From NCBI GenBank assembly GCA_016795425.1, contig JAEUHG010000002.1, positions 46,644-110,643 of the forward strand: a DNA stretch of 64,000 bases. Reading direction: 5' to 3'. Source of the DNA: Verrucomicrobiales bacterium. GTDB taxonomy: Bacteria > Verrucomicrobiota > Verrucomicrobiia > Limisphaerales > CAIMTB01. The notes below the pieces were generated by a model. That model had not been told where the DNA came from, made no database searches, and was given only the letters and a program-made list of their open reading frames with translations. The position numbers and the translations under genes are program-made. Below are positions 53,034 to 61,409 of the stretch, one piece after another; the first letter of the stretch is position 1; each line of letters begins with the position of its first letter.

Positions 53034-56000
53034 ATGACGAACCTTGAATTCCTCCGGGTGACCTCCCACGCGATCTCTCGGCGGTGTTGGCTGCCGATCC
53101 TTCTGGGCGGTGCCGCGCTAGGCCTGGGCGCGATTTCAACGCGGGCGGAAGGATTTCGTGCTGGCGCGGCGGTGGTCGACATTTCGCCCACCAACTTTCC
53201 CGTGCTGGTCAACGCCATGTTCACCGAGAGGACGGCCACGCAGACGGTCGATCGCCTATCCGTGCGGGCGTTGGTGCTGGATGACGGGGCGACCCGGGTG
53301 GCGATCGCGGTCGTGGACACCTGCATGATGCCGCGCGATCTCATCGATCGCGCGAAGGTTGCGGCCCGGGCGGGCACGGGTATTCCGGTGGAACGGATGA
53401 TGGTGTCGGCGACGCATACGCATTCCGCGCCGTCGGCGATGGGGTGCCTGGGCAGTCGGGTGGATCCGCGTTACGCCGCCTTCCTGCCGGGCCGAATCGC
53501 CGAGGCGATCGAGTCGGCCAACCGCAATCTGCAACCGGCCGAGATCGGTTGGGGCACGACCAATGATTGGGACCACACCTTCAACCGGCGGTGGATCCGA
53601 CGTCCCGACCGCGTTCTGAACGACCCATTCGGCAAGCCAACGGTCCGTGCGAACATGCATCCGGGTCACCAAAGTCCCGATGCCATCGGACCGTCGGGCC
53701 CGGTGGATCCGGGGCTTTCGGTGGTGGCGTTGCGATCGCCGACGGGTCGGCCGCTGGCGGTTCTGGCCAACTATTCCCAGCATTACTACGGGTCGGCGCT
53801 GTTGTCTTCGGACTACTACGGCAAATTCGCCGACGAACTCGCCCGGTTGCTTGGACCGTCTGACGGCGAGGCGGGTGGCGGCGGGATGGTTCCGTTTGTC
53901 GGGATCATGTCGCAGGGAACGAGTGGTGATTTGATGTGGATGGACTACGGAGCACCGCGAAATGAGATCGGGTACGAGGCGTACGCCAAGGACATTGCGG
54001 GCCGGGTTCATGCGGTCTATCGGGGGCTTCAATTTCGAAGGGAGGCGCCGCTGCGCATGGCGGAGCGCCGATTGTCCTTGGGCTACCGAGTGCCCGATGA
54101 GGCGCGCCTGGCCTGGGCGCGCGGGGTGGCGGCGGGTTTGGGCGACCGATTGCCCAACACGCAGCCGGAGATCTACGCCTTGGAGGCGATCTACCTGCAG
54201 GAACGCCCGCGAACCGAATTGATTTTGCAGGCACTGCGGGTGGGCGACCTGGGCATCGCCGCGTTGCCGAACGAAGTGTATGCCATCACGGGATTGAAGC
54301 TGAAGGCCGCGAGCCCGTTTCCGACCACGTTCAACATGGAACTGGCCAACGGGGCGGAAGGCTACATTCCGCCCCCTGAACAACACGTTCTCGGCGGTTA
54401 TACCACATGGCCGGCACGCACCGCCGGTCTGGAGGTGGGCGCGGAACCGAAGATCGTGGAGCAGTTGGTTCAACTGCTCGAAGAAGTGTCCGGCAAGAAG
54501 CGCCGTGGATTTGACGAGACGCCGACACCTTACGGGCAGGTCGTCCTGGCGTCCCGTCCGTTGGCGTATTGGCCGCTCAACGAGATCAATCCGGTACCGG
54601 CGCGCGACGCCTCGAGTCATGGCGCAATTCTCACCTACGAATCGGGTGTGGCCATGTACCTGCCCGGCGTGGGCAGCGGCGACGGTGTCTCGCCCCAACC
54701 GCAATTGAGATCGTCGCCTTTTTCGGCGCCGGACGGCATCAATCGCGCCCCGCAATGTGCCGGCGGACGACTGCGAACCTCAGTGGCAAAAGGGGCGGCG
54801 GTGTACTCGGTCGAGTTCTGGTTTTGGAATGGCCTCACCAACCAGGCGCGACCGGTCACCGGTTACTTGTTCTCCAAAGGAAGGGCGAGCGACCCCTCGG
54901 CACAGGGTGACCATCTCGGGATTGGGGGCACCGATGCCTCAGCGCCTGCGGGCCGGTTGTTTGTCTACAACGGCAACGAGAAGAAGCAGATCCTGGCGGG
55001 AACCACACGGTTGCCGGAACGCACCTGGCACCACGTGGCCTTGGTCCGCAGCAACGCCGCGGTGACGGTCTACCTGGACGGACGAACAGAGCCCGAGATC
55101 AGCGGGACCTTGCCTTCGACCGTGCCCGACGCCGGCGCGGAACTGTTTTTGGGCGGACGCAACGACGGATTCGCAGGATTGGAGGGGCGCATCGACGAGG
55201 TGGCCTTGTATGATCGCGCGCTGACCGCGACCGAGGTGGCCGCTCATTTCGACGCATCCGGATTTCCCCGGGTCGCCAAGGTGTCAAAGCCACCGACCTT
55301 GACCTCGCCACTGTCGCCCATGGCCGCATTGGCCTCGATCCAGGTGCCCGAAGGGTTTGAGGTGGCTCAAGCCGCCGCCGAGCCGTTGGTGGTGGATCCG
55401 GTGGCGATGGACTGGGATGTCGCCGGCCGGCTTTGGGTGGTGGAGATGGCAGACTACCCGTTGGGGATGGATGACAACGGGAAGCCCGGCGGACGCGTGC
55501 GGGTGCTGGAGGACACCGATGGTGACCTGCGTTATGACCAATCGACTTTGTTCGCCGAGGGCCTGAATTTTCCGAATGGAATCCTCACCTGGCGGGATGG
55601 CGTGCTGGTGACGGCGGCTCCCGACCTGCTGTTTCTGAAAGACACGGATGGCGACGGGCGAGCGGACGTGCGGGAGGTACTTTGGACCGGCTTCATGCAG
55701 GACAACCAGCAACTGCGTTTCAACGGACTTCAATGGGGCTTGGACAACTGGGTCTACTGCGCCTCCGGAGGTCATCATCGGGGACATGGTGCGGGGACCA
55801 GGATCCGTTCTCCGCGCACGGGCAAGGAAGTGCAGTTGGGAAGTCGCGATTTCCGGTTTCGACCTGAGACCGACGAGTTGGATCCGCAATCCGGTCCGAC
55901 ACAGTTTGGACGGAATCGGGACGATTGGGGAAACTGGTTTGGCACGCAGAACAGTTGGCCGCTTTGGCATTATGTGTTGGCGGACCCCTATGCCCGTCGC

Positions 56001-58133
56001 AACCCTTACGTCGCCGCACCGGATCCGGTGCACCAAGTGGTGCGACCGATGAATCCGCAGGTTTTTCCCGCCAGCCAACAGGAGAAGCGCTACCACAGTT
56101 TTGGCGAGGCGGGTCACTTCACTTCGGCGTGCGGAGGCATGATTTATCGGGACGACCTGTTACTGCCTCGTGATGAGGTCATGCATGGCTTCACCTGTGA
56201 ACCGTTTCATAACCTCGTCCACCACGCCGTGGTGAAATCGGACGGCGTCAGTTTTTCAGCGAGCCGCGCGCCCGCTGAAGCGTCGCGCGAATTCTTCGCC
56301 TCGACCGATCGTTGGTGTCGCCCGGTGTTGACCCGCACCGGTCCCGACGGCGCGCTGTGGGTCGTGGACATGTACCGGTACATGATCGAGCACCCCCAGT
56401 GGTTGCCGCCGGAAGGACGCGAGGAATTGCTGCCGCATTATCGGGAGGGTGACGACAAGGGACGCATTTATCGTGTGTTCCCCAAAGACAAGACCGTGCG
56501 CAGGGTGCCACGGTTGGATCGGATGGGAACGGGGGAACGGGTCGCGATGCTGGAATCTCCCAACGGCTGGCAGCGCGATAAGGCGCACCAGTTGATCCTC
56601 TGGCGAAAGGACCTGGAGGCCGTTCCGTTGCTGGTGCGGATGGCGACCGAATCCGCCCTTCCAAGGGCCCGGCTGCATGCTCTGTGTGTGCTCGACGGTC
56701 TGGACCGTCTCACCGAGGACCTGGTCGTCCGCGCGCTGGCGGATCCGCACCCCGGGGTTCGTATCAATGCGCTGCGCCTCGCCGAGCCGCGCGGCAGTGA
56801 TCGGATCCATGAGGCCGCGTTGCGATTGGCAGAAGACCCGGATTCCAAAGTCCGCCTGCAACTCGCATTGACTCTTGGGGAATGGAAGGGAGACGCGGTT
56901 GGCGGGGCTTTGGGGCGATTGGCGGTGCGATCCGTCGATGAGAATTTCCTTCCCGCCGCAGTGCTGAGTTCCGCGACTGGCCACGGCATGGCCGTGTCGG
57001 CCGCGGTGGCGCGGGCCGGCGATCGCGCATGGGATGTCTACGGCCCGTCATTGCTCGAGATGTCGATCGCCCTGAATCAACGCGATGCGATTGCCCAGTT
57101 GCTCGAGCCCGTGGCGGGAGGGGGTTCGAGGGGCATTCATGTGGCCATCCGCTTCCTCGAGTTGATCGCCAAGAAGGGGCTCACCCTCGGGAACCTGCGG
57201 GCGGGGGCTTCGGATCGCCTGGCCTCGGCCATCGGCAAAGTGGAGGACGTGATTGCCGGCTCCGCTAAATGGGCCAGGACCGAATCGAATCCACCTCTCA
57301 CCCGGATTCGAGCGGCCCGATTGATGACCCTCGACCCCGGGCTACGCGCCGAAGGCGTGGTTCTATTGTCCGAGCACTTGCGTCCGCAAAACTCCGTCGA
57401 AAATCAGCGCGCGGCGATCGATGCGTTGGTGGCGACGGTCGATCGGGAAGTACCCGAATTGCTGTTTCGTGCCTGGGATGGCTTCGGGCCGGAGACTCGA
57501 ACGGTGGTGTTGGATGCCTTGTCATCGCGGGTGGAATGGGCGGGCGCGGTGCTGGCTGCGGTCGGAGAGGGGCGAGTGCGTGCCTCGTCATTTGATGCGG
57601 CCCGGCAGGCGCGCTTATTGCGGCATTCCGATGCCGGCGTCCGCGACGCGGCCGGGAAGGCGTTTGGGAGGCCGTCCGCCTCGGCGCGCGCCCAAGTGAT
57701 CGAATCGTTTCGCGCGGCTTTGAAGTTGAAAGGGGATGCGCGACACGGAGCGGAGATCTACTCCAAACTCTGCATCGTCTGCCATCAACGCGATGGCCAG
57801 GGCAACGAGGTTGGACCGGACTTGCGGTCGGTGGTCGAACACGCGCCGGAGAAGTTGCTGACCAATATCCTGGATCCCAGTGCGGACGTTCAACCCGGGT
57901 TTCAGTCCTACGCTTGCACCCTCAAAGGGGGTGAAGAGTTGTATGGCGTCATCGCCGCCGAGACGGGCAACAGCGTGATTCTAAAATTGGTCGACGGAAA
58001 ATCCCGCACGGTCCTTCGCGACGACATCGCGGAACTCCGTGGATCAGGTTTGTCGCTGATGCCGGACGGTCTCGAAGCCGGTTTGGTCGAGCAGGATCTC
58101 GCGGATCTGATCGCGTTGTTGAAGACGCGTTGA
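53034..58133 (+). CDS. Five-part fusion: ceramidase-like domain, LamG, dehydrogenase propeller, HEAT repeats, cytochrome c
   Basis: A 1699-residue secreted protein. Residues 1-40 are a signal (RRCWLPILLGG). At ~40-470 lies a neutral/alkaline ceramidase-like domain: H128-T-H130-S zinc motif (SATHTHSAPS), ANYSQHYYGS and MSQGTSGDLMW. The GD-x-S nucleophile region of true ceramidases reads GDLMWM, without Ser. At ~507-738 a LamG/concanavalin-like domain (YWPLNE, WHHVALVR, GRIDEVALYDRAL). At ~765-1165 the PVC dehydrogenase propeller (VPEGFEVAQAAAEPLVVDP, GALWVVDMYRYMIEHPQWL). At ~1175-1560 HEAT repeats. At ~1570-1699 a cytochrome c with CIVCH (1580-1584). No stop or frameshift interrupts it, and each junction is linker-like. 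Function unknown; probably binds and oxidises a large extracellular substrate. Confidence 0.88.
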   Translation: MTNLEFLRVTSHAISRRCWLPILLGGAALGLGAISTRAEGFRAGAAVVDISPTNFPVLVNAMFTERTATQTVDRLSVRALVLDDGATRVAIAVVDTCMMPRDLIDRAKVAARAGTGIPVERMMVSATHTHSAPSAMGCLGSRVDPRYAAFLPGRIAEAIESANRNLQPAEIGWGTTNDWDHTFNRRWIRRPDRVLNDPFGKPTVRANMHPGHQSPDAIGPSGPVDPGLSVVALRSPTGRPLAVLANYSQHYYGSALLSSDYYGKFADELARLLGPSDGEAGGGGMVPFVGIMSQGTSGDLMWMDYGAPRNEIGYEAYAKDIAGRVHAVYRGLQFRREAPLRMAERRLSLGYRVPDEARLAWARGVAAGLGDRLPNTQPEIYALEAIYLQERPRTELILQALRVGDLGIAALPNEVYAITGLKLKAASPFPTTFNMELANGAEGYIPPPEQHVLGGYTTWPARTAGLEVGAEPKIVEQLVQLLEEVSGKKRRGFDETPTPYGQVVLASRPLAYWPLNEINPVPARDASSHGAILTYESGVAMYLPGVGSGDGVSPQPQLRSSPFSAPDGINRAPQCAGGRLRTSVAKGAAVYSVEFWFWNGLTNQARPVTGYLFSKGRASDPSAQGDHLGIGGTDASAPAGRLFVYNGNEKKQILAGTTRLPERTWHHVALVRSNAAVTVYLDGRTEPEISGTLPSTVPDAGAELFLGGRNDGFAGLEGRIDEVALYDRALTATEVAAHFDASGFPRVAKVSKPPTLTSPLSPMAALASIQVPEGFEVAQAAAEPLVVDPVAMDWDVAGRLWVVEMADYPLGMDDNGKPGGRVRVLEDTDGDLRYDQSTLFAEGLNFPNGILTWRDGVLVTAAPDLLFLKDTDGDGRADVREVLWTGFMQDNQQLRFNGLQWGLDNWVYCASGGHHRGHGAGTRIRSPRTGKEVQLGSRDFRFRPETDELDPQSGPTQFGRNRDDWGNWFGTQNSWPLWHYVLADPYARRNPYVAAPDPVHQVVRPMNPQVFPASQQEKRYHSFGEAGHFTSACGGMIYRDDLLLPRDEVMHGFTCEPFHNLVHHAVVKSDGVSFSASRAPAEASREFFASTDRWCRPVLTRTGPDGALWVVDMYRYMIEHPQWLPPEGREELLPHYREGDDKGRIYRVFPKDKTVRRVPRLDRMGTGERVAMLESPNGWQRDKAHQLILWRKDLEAVPLLVRMATESALPRARLHALCVLDGLDRLTEDLVVRALADPHPGVRINALRLAEPRGSDRIHEAALRLAEDPDSKVRLQLALTLGEWKGDAVGGALGRLAVRSVDENFLPAAVLSSATGHGMAVSAAVARAGDRAWDVYGPSLLEMSIALNQRDAIAQLLEPVAGGGSRGIHVAIRFLELIAKKGLTLGNLRAGASDRLASAIGKVEDVIAGSAKWARTESNPPLTRIRAARLMTLDPGLRAEGVVLLSEHLRPQNSVENQRAAIDALVATVDREVPELLFRAWDGFGPETRTVVLDALSSRVEWAGAVLAAVGEGRVRASSFDAARQARLLRHSDAGVRDAAGKAFGRPSASARAQVIESFRAALKLKGDARHGAEIYSKLCIVCHQRDGQGNEVGPDLRSVVEHAPEKLLTNILDPSADVQPGFQSYACTLKGGEELYGVIAAETGNSVILKLVDGKSRTVLRDDIAELRGSGLSLMPDGLEAGLVEQDLADLIALLKTR

Positions 58134-58146
58134 GCGTCGGCTTCAA
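58119..58146. terminator. Hairpin spanning two convergent stop codons
   Basis: ttgaag (58119-58124) pairs with cttcaa (58141-58146) and acgc (58125-58128) with gcgt (58134-58137), with a 3-nt bulge and the loop gttga. It covers the 9-nt gap between the fusion gene and the convergent Ig-domain gene, so it could stop both transcripts. No T-run. Confidence 0.35.
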
Positions 58147-61100
58147 GGGCGGCGCAGCCGGAAGAATCGTGTCTCTCCCGTCGCCGGCACATCGATCAGG
58201 ACGTTGCCCGTTCCTGGAAGCGATTCCCAAGTGCCGCCGAGGCGGGATACACCTTCCAGCGCGGTGCCATCGGGCACGGTCACGGCGAGTTGGCGAGCGT
58301 TCGCGCGTTGATAGAGCAGGCGCGGCGCCGGGGTGCCGGTGGCACCGGTATTGGCGAAGTACGACGCGGTGCCGTCGGAGAATCGAACCGCCACCGCCAC
58401 GCGGTCGCCCACAGCGTCCGCCATGGAGAGGAAGTTGAACGAGCGTCCATCCAGCTTCGTGGTCGCTAACACAGTCTCCAAGCCGCGGGTTCCTGCGGCC
58501 AACACCTGGCTGGCGTTGCCGGTGGCGGTGCGAACCCGGCCGGACAGGTAGACCCTGTCGGTGCCGAAATTGAAGTAACTCGATTCGATGGATTGAAGCG
58601 TGCCGTTGCCTGGCAGGGTGGCGCCTGGCGCGGCGACCGTCCGGATCACCCCGTCTCGCCAAGCCAGCGCGTATCTGGCGAACGCGGGATTGAAGGCAAA
58701 GAAGTAAATCTCCCCCTGGTTGACGGCCACGGTGCCGAATCCACGGATCGTGTCCGGGGTTCCAGGGATCAAGTCGCCCGTCGCCGCGATCCGATCGATC
58801 CTGCCGTCGAGGGAGATACGCAGCACCGCCTGCGTGGATTGATTTTGGCTGGCGATGATCGCACCGGCGATTCGTCCGTCGAAACCGAGTCCCTGGATCT
58901 GGGCTGTTGTCGTGCCAAGAACCGGGAGGTCTTGCGTGGTGTCGAGAAGGCGTCGCAACGGTCCGTCCCCGGCAAGGTAAACGCCCGATCGACGGGCGGT
59001 GCGTCCGATGGCCGTCACCCATGATCCGGACTGGGCCGAGAAGGCGTAGAACGGCTCGAAGCGCTCGGCCTCCGCGCCTGGGACTGGCATTGTGATGTCG
59101 ATCAGGGAAACCAGTTCGGATCCATCGAGCCGGAAAATACCGACCGGAACGGCATTCGAGTGCGCGAACACCATGATCGGGTCGGTGGCCGCACTGGCAT
59201 CGACCAACCGCAGACCGCCCAACGTACCCAATCCACCGGGCAAATTCGCGCCAAGGGTCAACAAGGTTTCCAGGCCGGTTGACGCGGTGGCGATGAGCCC
59301 CAGTGCGCGGAACCCTTCGCCCGTGGCCACGGTAACGAGACGGTCCCCGAACCACCGTGCGGCGCCTTCGGTGATGGCATCGGCGATGAGGGGTAGTGGG
59401 CTGCCCGGAAAAAGCGTCCCGCTGGCCAACATGGATTCGAAGGTCGATCCCGCGAAGGTCGGATTTGGACCCGGTGGGAGAACCGTGACCTGCGCGGTAC
59501 GGCTGGTGACCGATCCGTAGGCGTTGGTCACGATGACCTGGTAGACTCCTGAATCACCGATGCTGGCCGAGGAATGAACGAACGCGGGCGCACTGGCGGC
59601 CGTCCCTGTCAACGGGATGCCATCGCGCATCCATGAGTAACCAAGAGGAAGGCCCCCGAGGGCGATGGGCGTAAGGCGGAGGGGATCGCCGGCTTCGACG
59701 GTGACATCGGCGAGATCGGTGTGCAGAACGGGCCCGATCTCCACATTGACCAGCACGCTGGGGCTGTTCACCAGGCCAGCCAAATTGGTGATCTGAACCG
59801 AGTAATAGCCAACGTGAGCAGCGGCGGCGGCGTTGATGACGAGTTGGCCGTTGTCCGGACCGCGGTAGGAACCGGTCGGTGTGTACCAGACGTAGGAGAG
59901 CGGGGGATCGCCGAGGGCGGTGACGGCGAGTTCGATCCGTTGGCCGGCCGCGGCGGTGACCGGTTTCGGCGCGGAAAGCAGAACTGGCGCTTCGGGGTGG
60001 GGGAGATTTGCGACGATTTGCGCGGGCTGCGCGCCCGGACCGCTCAGGTGCAGCACCAGTGTGTCCGCTTCGGCGTCTTGAAGGGTGATCGAGGCGGGCC
60101 GCACGCCCGCCACCACGCCACCCGCGGCGACGACTGTCTGGAGAGCGCCGTCCTGATACCAATACACGCCGGGACCCGCCGCGGTGAGTGAGGCAAAGAA
60201 GACCCGGTTGGCATCCACTTCGAGGCCGAGCTGTCCCAGGCTTCCCACCGTGCCCCCGTCCGGGGTGGCGTCTCCGTCGCTGACGATGCGAGTGAGAGTT
60301 CCGTTGGCTTCGCGCATCAGGTGCGCCTTGCGCTGGGTGTCGATGGCGAAGAACCAAACGGCGCCATCGGCGACCACCGGCGGACTGATCAGACCATCGA
60401 CTGTTCCGCCCTGGGGCAGGGCATCCCCTTTGGAAAGCAGGGCGACCACCGGTTCGTTGGCGGTCCTCTTGAACATGCCTTCCACTTGGGTGAACGGACC
60501 GCGCGAGGCCCAGAAGGCGAGCGTTTGACCATCGAAACCTACCTGGCTGCTGAAGGTATCGGGAATTCCGACGGGACCGGGCAGGGCGGTGGAGGTATCG
60601 GCGACGGGAACAAGTTCGGCGGCTCGTACTCGGTAGATTCCGCGGAAGTCCACCCCTTGCGCACCCTGGTGCCAAGCGATGACTACCAGTTGATCGCCGA
60701 CCAGGTAGGGTTCACCCAAACGGTTCAGCGTCTTGCCACCCGAGTTGGGCAGGGTGCTCCCCGAGGCGAGCAGCGAGGTGAGAGTGGAACCTTCGACGCG
60801 GAACAGGGCGTCCGCCTCCGCTTCGCCGGCAGCGAAAACGAAGGCGCTGGCACCCGGTTCCGCAGGGCCCTGGGCAAGACCGTCATGGAACGAAAGAAAC
60901 GCGCCGGTTGCCGGTTGAGGCGCACCGATCCTGGTGACGACGGTGAGCGGTCCACCGCGTCCACGGGCCACCCCGAGTGTGGCGAAGCCATTTCCGAGGG
61001 GGAGGAAAACGACATGATCATCGACGATTTGCGAGCGCCCGAACCCCTGGATGAATCCCAGATTGGGATCCTGCACGGAAGCGCGGGCGACGCGCACGAA

Positions 61101-61241
61101 GGGACGCCCGGCGAACCTGGCATCCGGTTGGGCCTGGGCGTGGGTGGCGCCGGCAGCGATCGCGAGGGCTGCAAGGAGCCCGGGAAGCATCGACCGACCG
61201 GTGGCGAGGTCTTGGTTCTCGGGGGCGTTGTGACCCTGCAT
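58143..61241 (-). CDS. Secreted protein with two Ig-like domains between two repetitive beta-rich halves
   Basis: A 1032-residue protein with a signal peptide core (LPGLLAALAIAAGATHA). Residues ~40-410 are propeller-like repeats (units such as DQLVVIAWHQG..GIYRV and ADGAVWFFAID). Two immunoglobulin-like domains follow at ~425-510 (PLSYVWYTPTG, HVGYYSVQITN) and ~515-600 (PLGYSWMRDGI, DSGVYQVIVTNAYG). A second propeller-like region of related sequence fills ~605-960. The C-terminus is a small beta domain ending ETRFFRLRRP, like the protein at 1-387. Start: ATG 61241; ATG 61190 (MLPGLL) is an alternative, and neither has a clear Shine-Dalgarno. No catalytic motif; an adhesin or glycan-binding role is possible. 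Confidence 0.75.
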   Translation of the reverse strand: MQGHNAPENQDLATGRSMLPGLLAALAIAAGATHAQAQPDARFAGRPFVRVARASVQDPNLGFIQGFGRSQIVDDHVVFLPLGNGFATLGVARGRGGPLTVVTRIGAPQPATGAFLSFHDGLAQGPAEPGASAFVFAAGEAEADALFRVEGSTLTSLLASGSTLPNSGGKTLNRLGEPYLVGDQLVVIAWHQGAQGVDFRGIYRVRAAELVPVADTSTALPGPVGIPDTFSSQVGFDGQTLAFWASRGPFTQVEGMFKRTANEPVVALLSKGDALPQGGTVDGLISPPVVADGAVWFFAIDTQRKAHLMREANGTLTRIVSDGDATPDGGTVGSLGQLGLEVDANRVFFASLTAAGPGVYWYQDGALQTVVAAGGVVAGVRPASITLQDAEADTLVLHLSGPGAQPAQIVANLPHPEAPVLLSAPKPVTAAAGQRIELAVTALGDPPLSYVWYTPTGSYRGPDNGQLVINAAAAAHVGYYSVQITNLAGLVNSPSVLVNVEIGPVLHTDLADVTVEAGDPLRLTPIALGGLPLGYSWMRDGIPLTGTAASAPAFVHSSASIGDSGVYQVIVTNAYGSVTSRTAQVTVLPPGPNPTFAGSTFESMLASGTLFPGSPLPLIADAITEGAARWFGDRLVTVATGEGFRALGLIATASTGLETLLTLGANLPGGLGTLGGLRLVDASAATDPIMVFAHSNAVPVGIFRLDGSELVSLIDITMPVPGAEAERFEPFYAFSAQSGSWVTAIGRTARRSGVYLAGDGPLRRLLDTTQDLPVLGTTTAQIQGLGFDGRIAGAIIASQNQSTQAVLRISLDGRIDRIAATGDLIPGTPDTIRGFGTVAVNQGEIYFFAFNPAFARYALAWRDGVIRTVAAPGATLPGNGTLQSIESSYFNFGTDRVYLSGRVRTATGNASQVLAAGTRGLETVLATTKLDGRSFNFLSMADAVGDRVAVAVRFSDGTASYFANTGATGTPAPRLLYQRANARQLAVTVPDGTALEGVSRLGGTWESLPGTGNVLIDVPATGETRFFRLRRP

Positions 61242-61409
61242 CCTTTGTATAACGGATTCCAGGGCATGTTCTTAAGTCGAATCCATCCCGGCTGGCGCGC
61301 GCCCTCGATCTGTCCCTTGGCTTGCCTCTCGTTGCCGTGCCGGTAGTTTTCGCGGGCCCTGCGGCCGCAACGGCACGCGGTTGGTGTGCAGGGATACCCG
61401 AATCGCCAC

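Noticed and set aside
61242..61409. Possible glycine riboswitch before gcvP
   Set aside because: No tandem aptamer-like conserved bases could be found; the gap is short and shows only a weak 7-bp match between cgtgccg and cggcacg.
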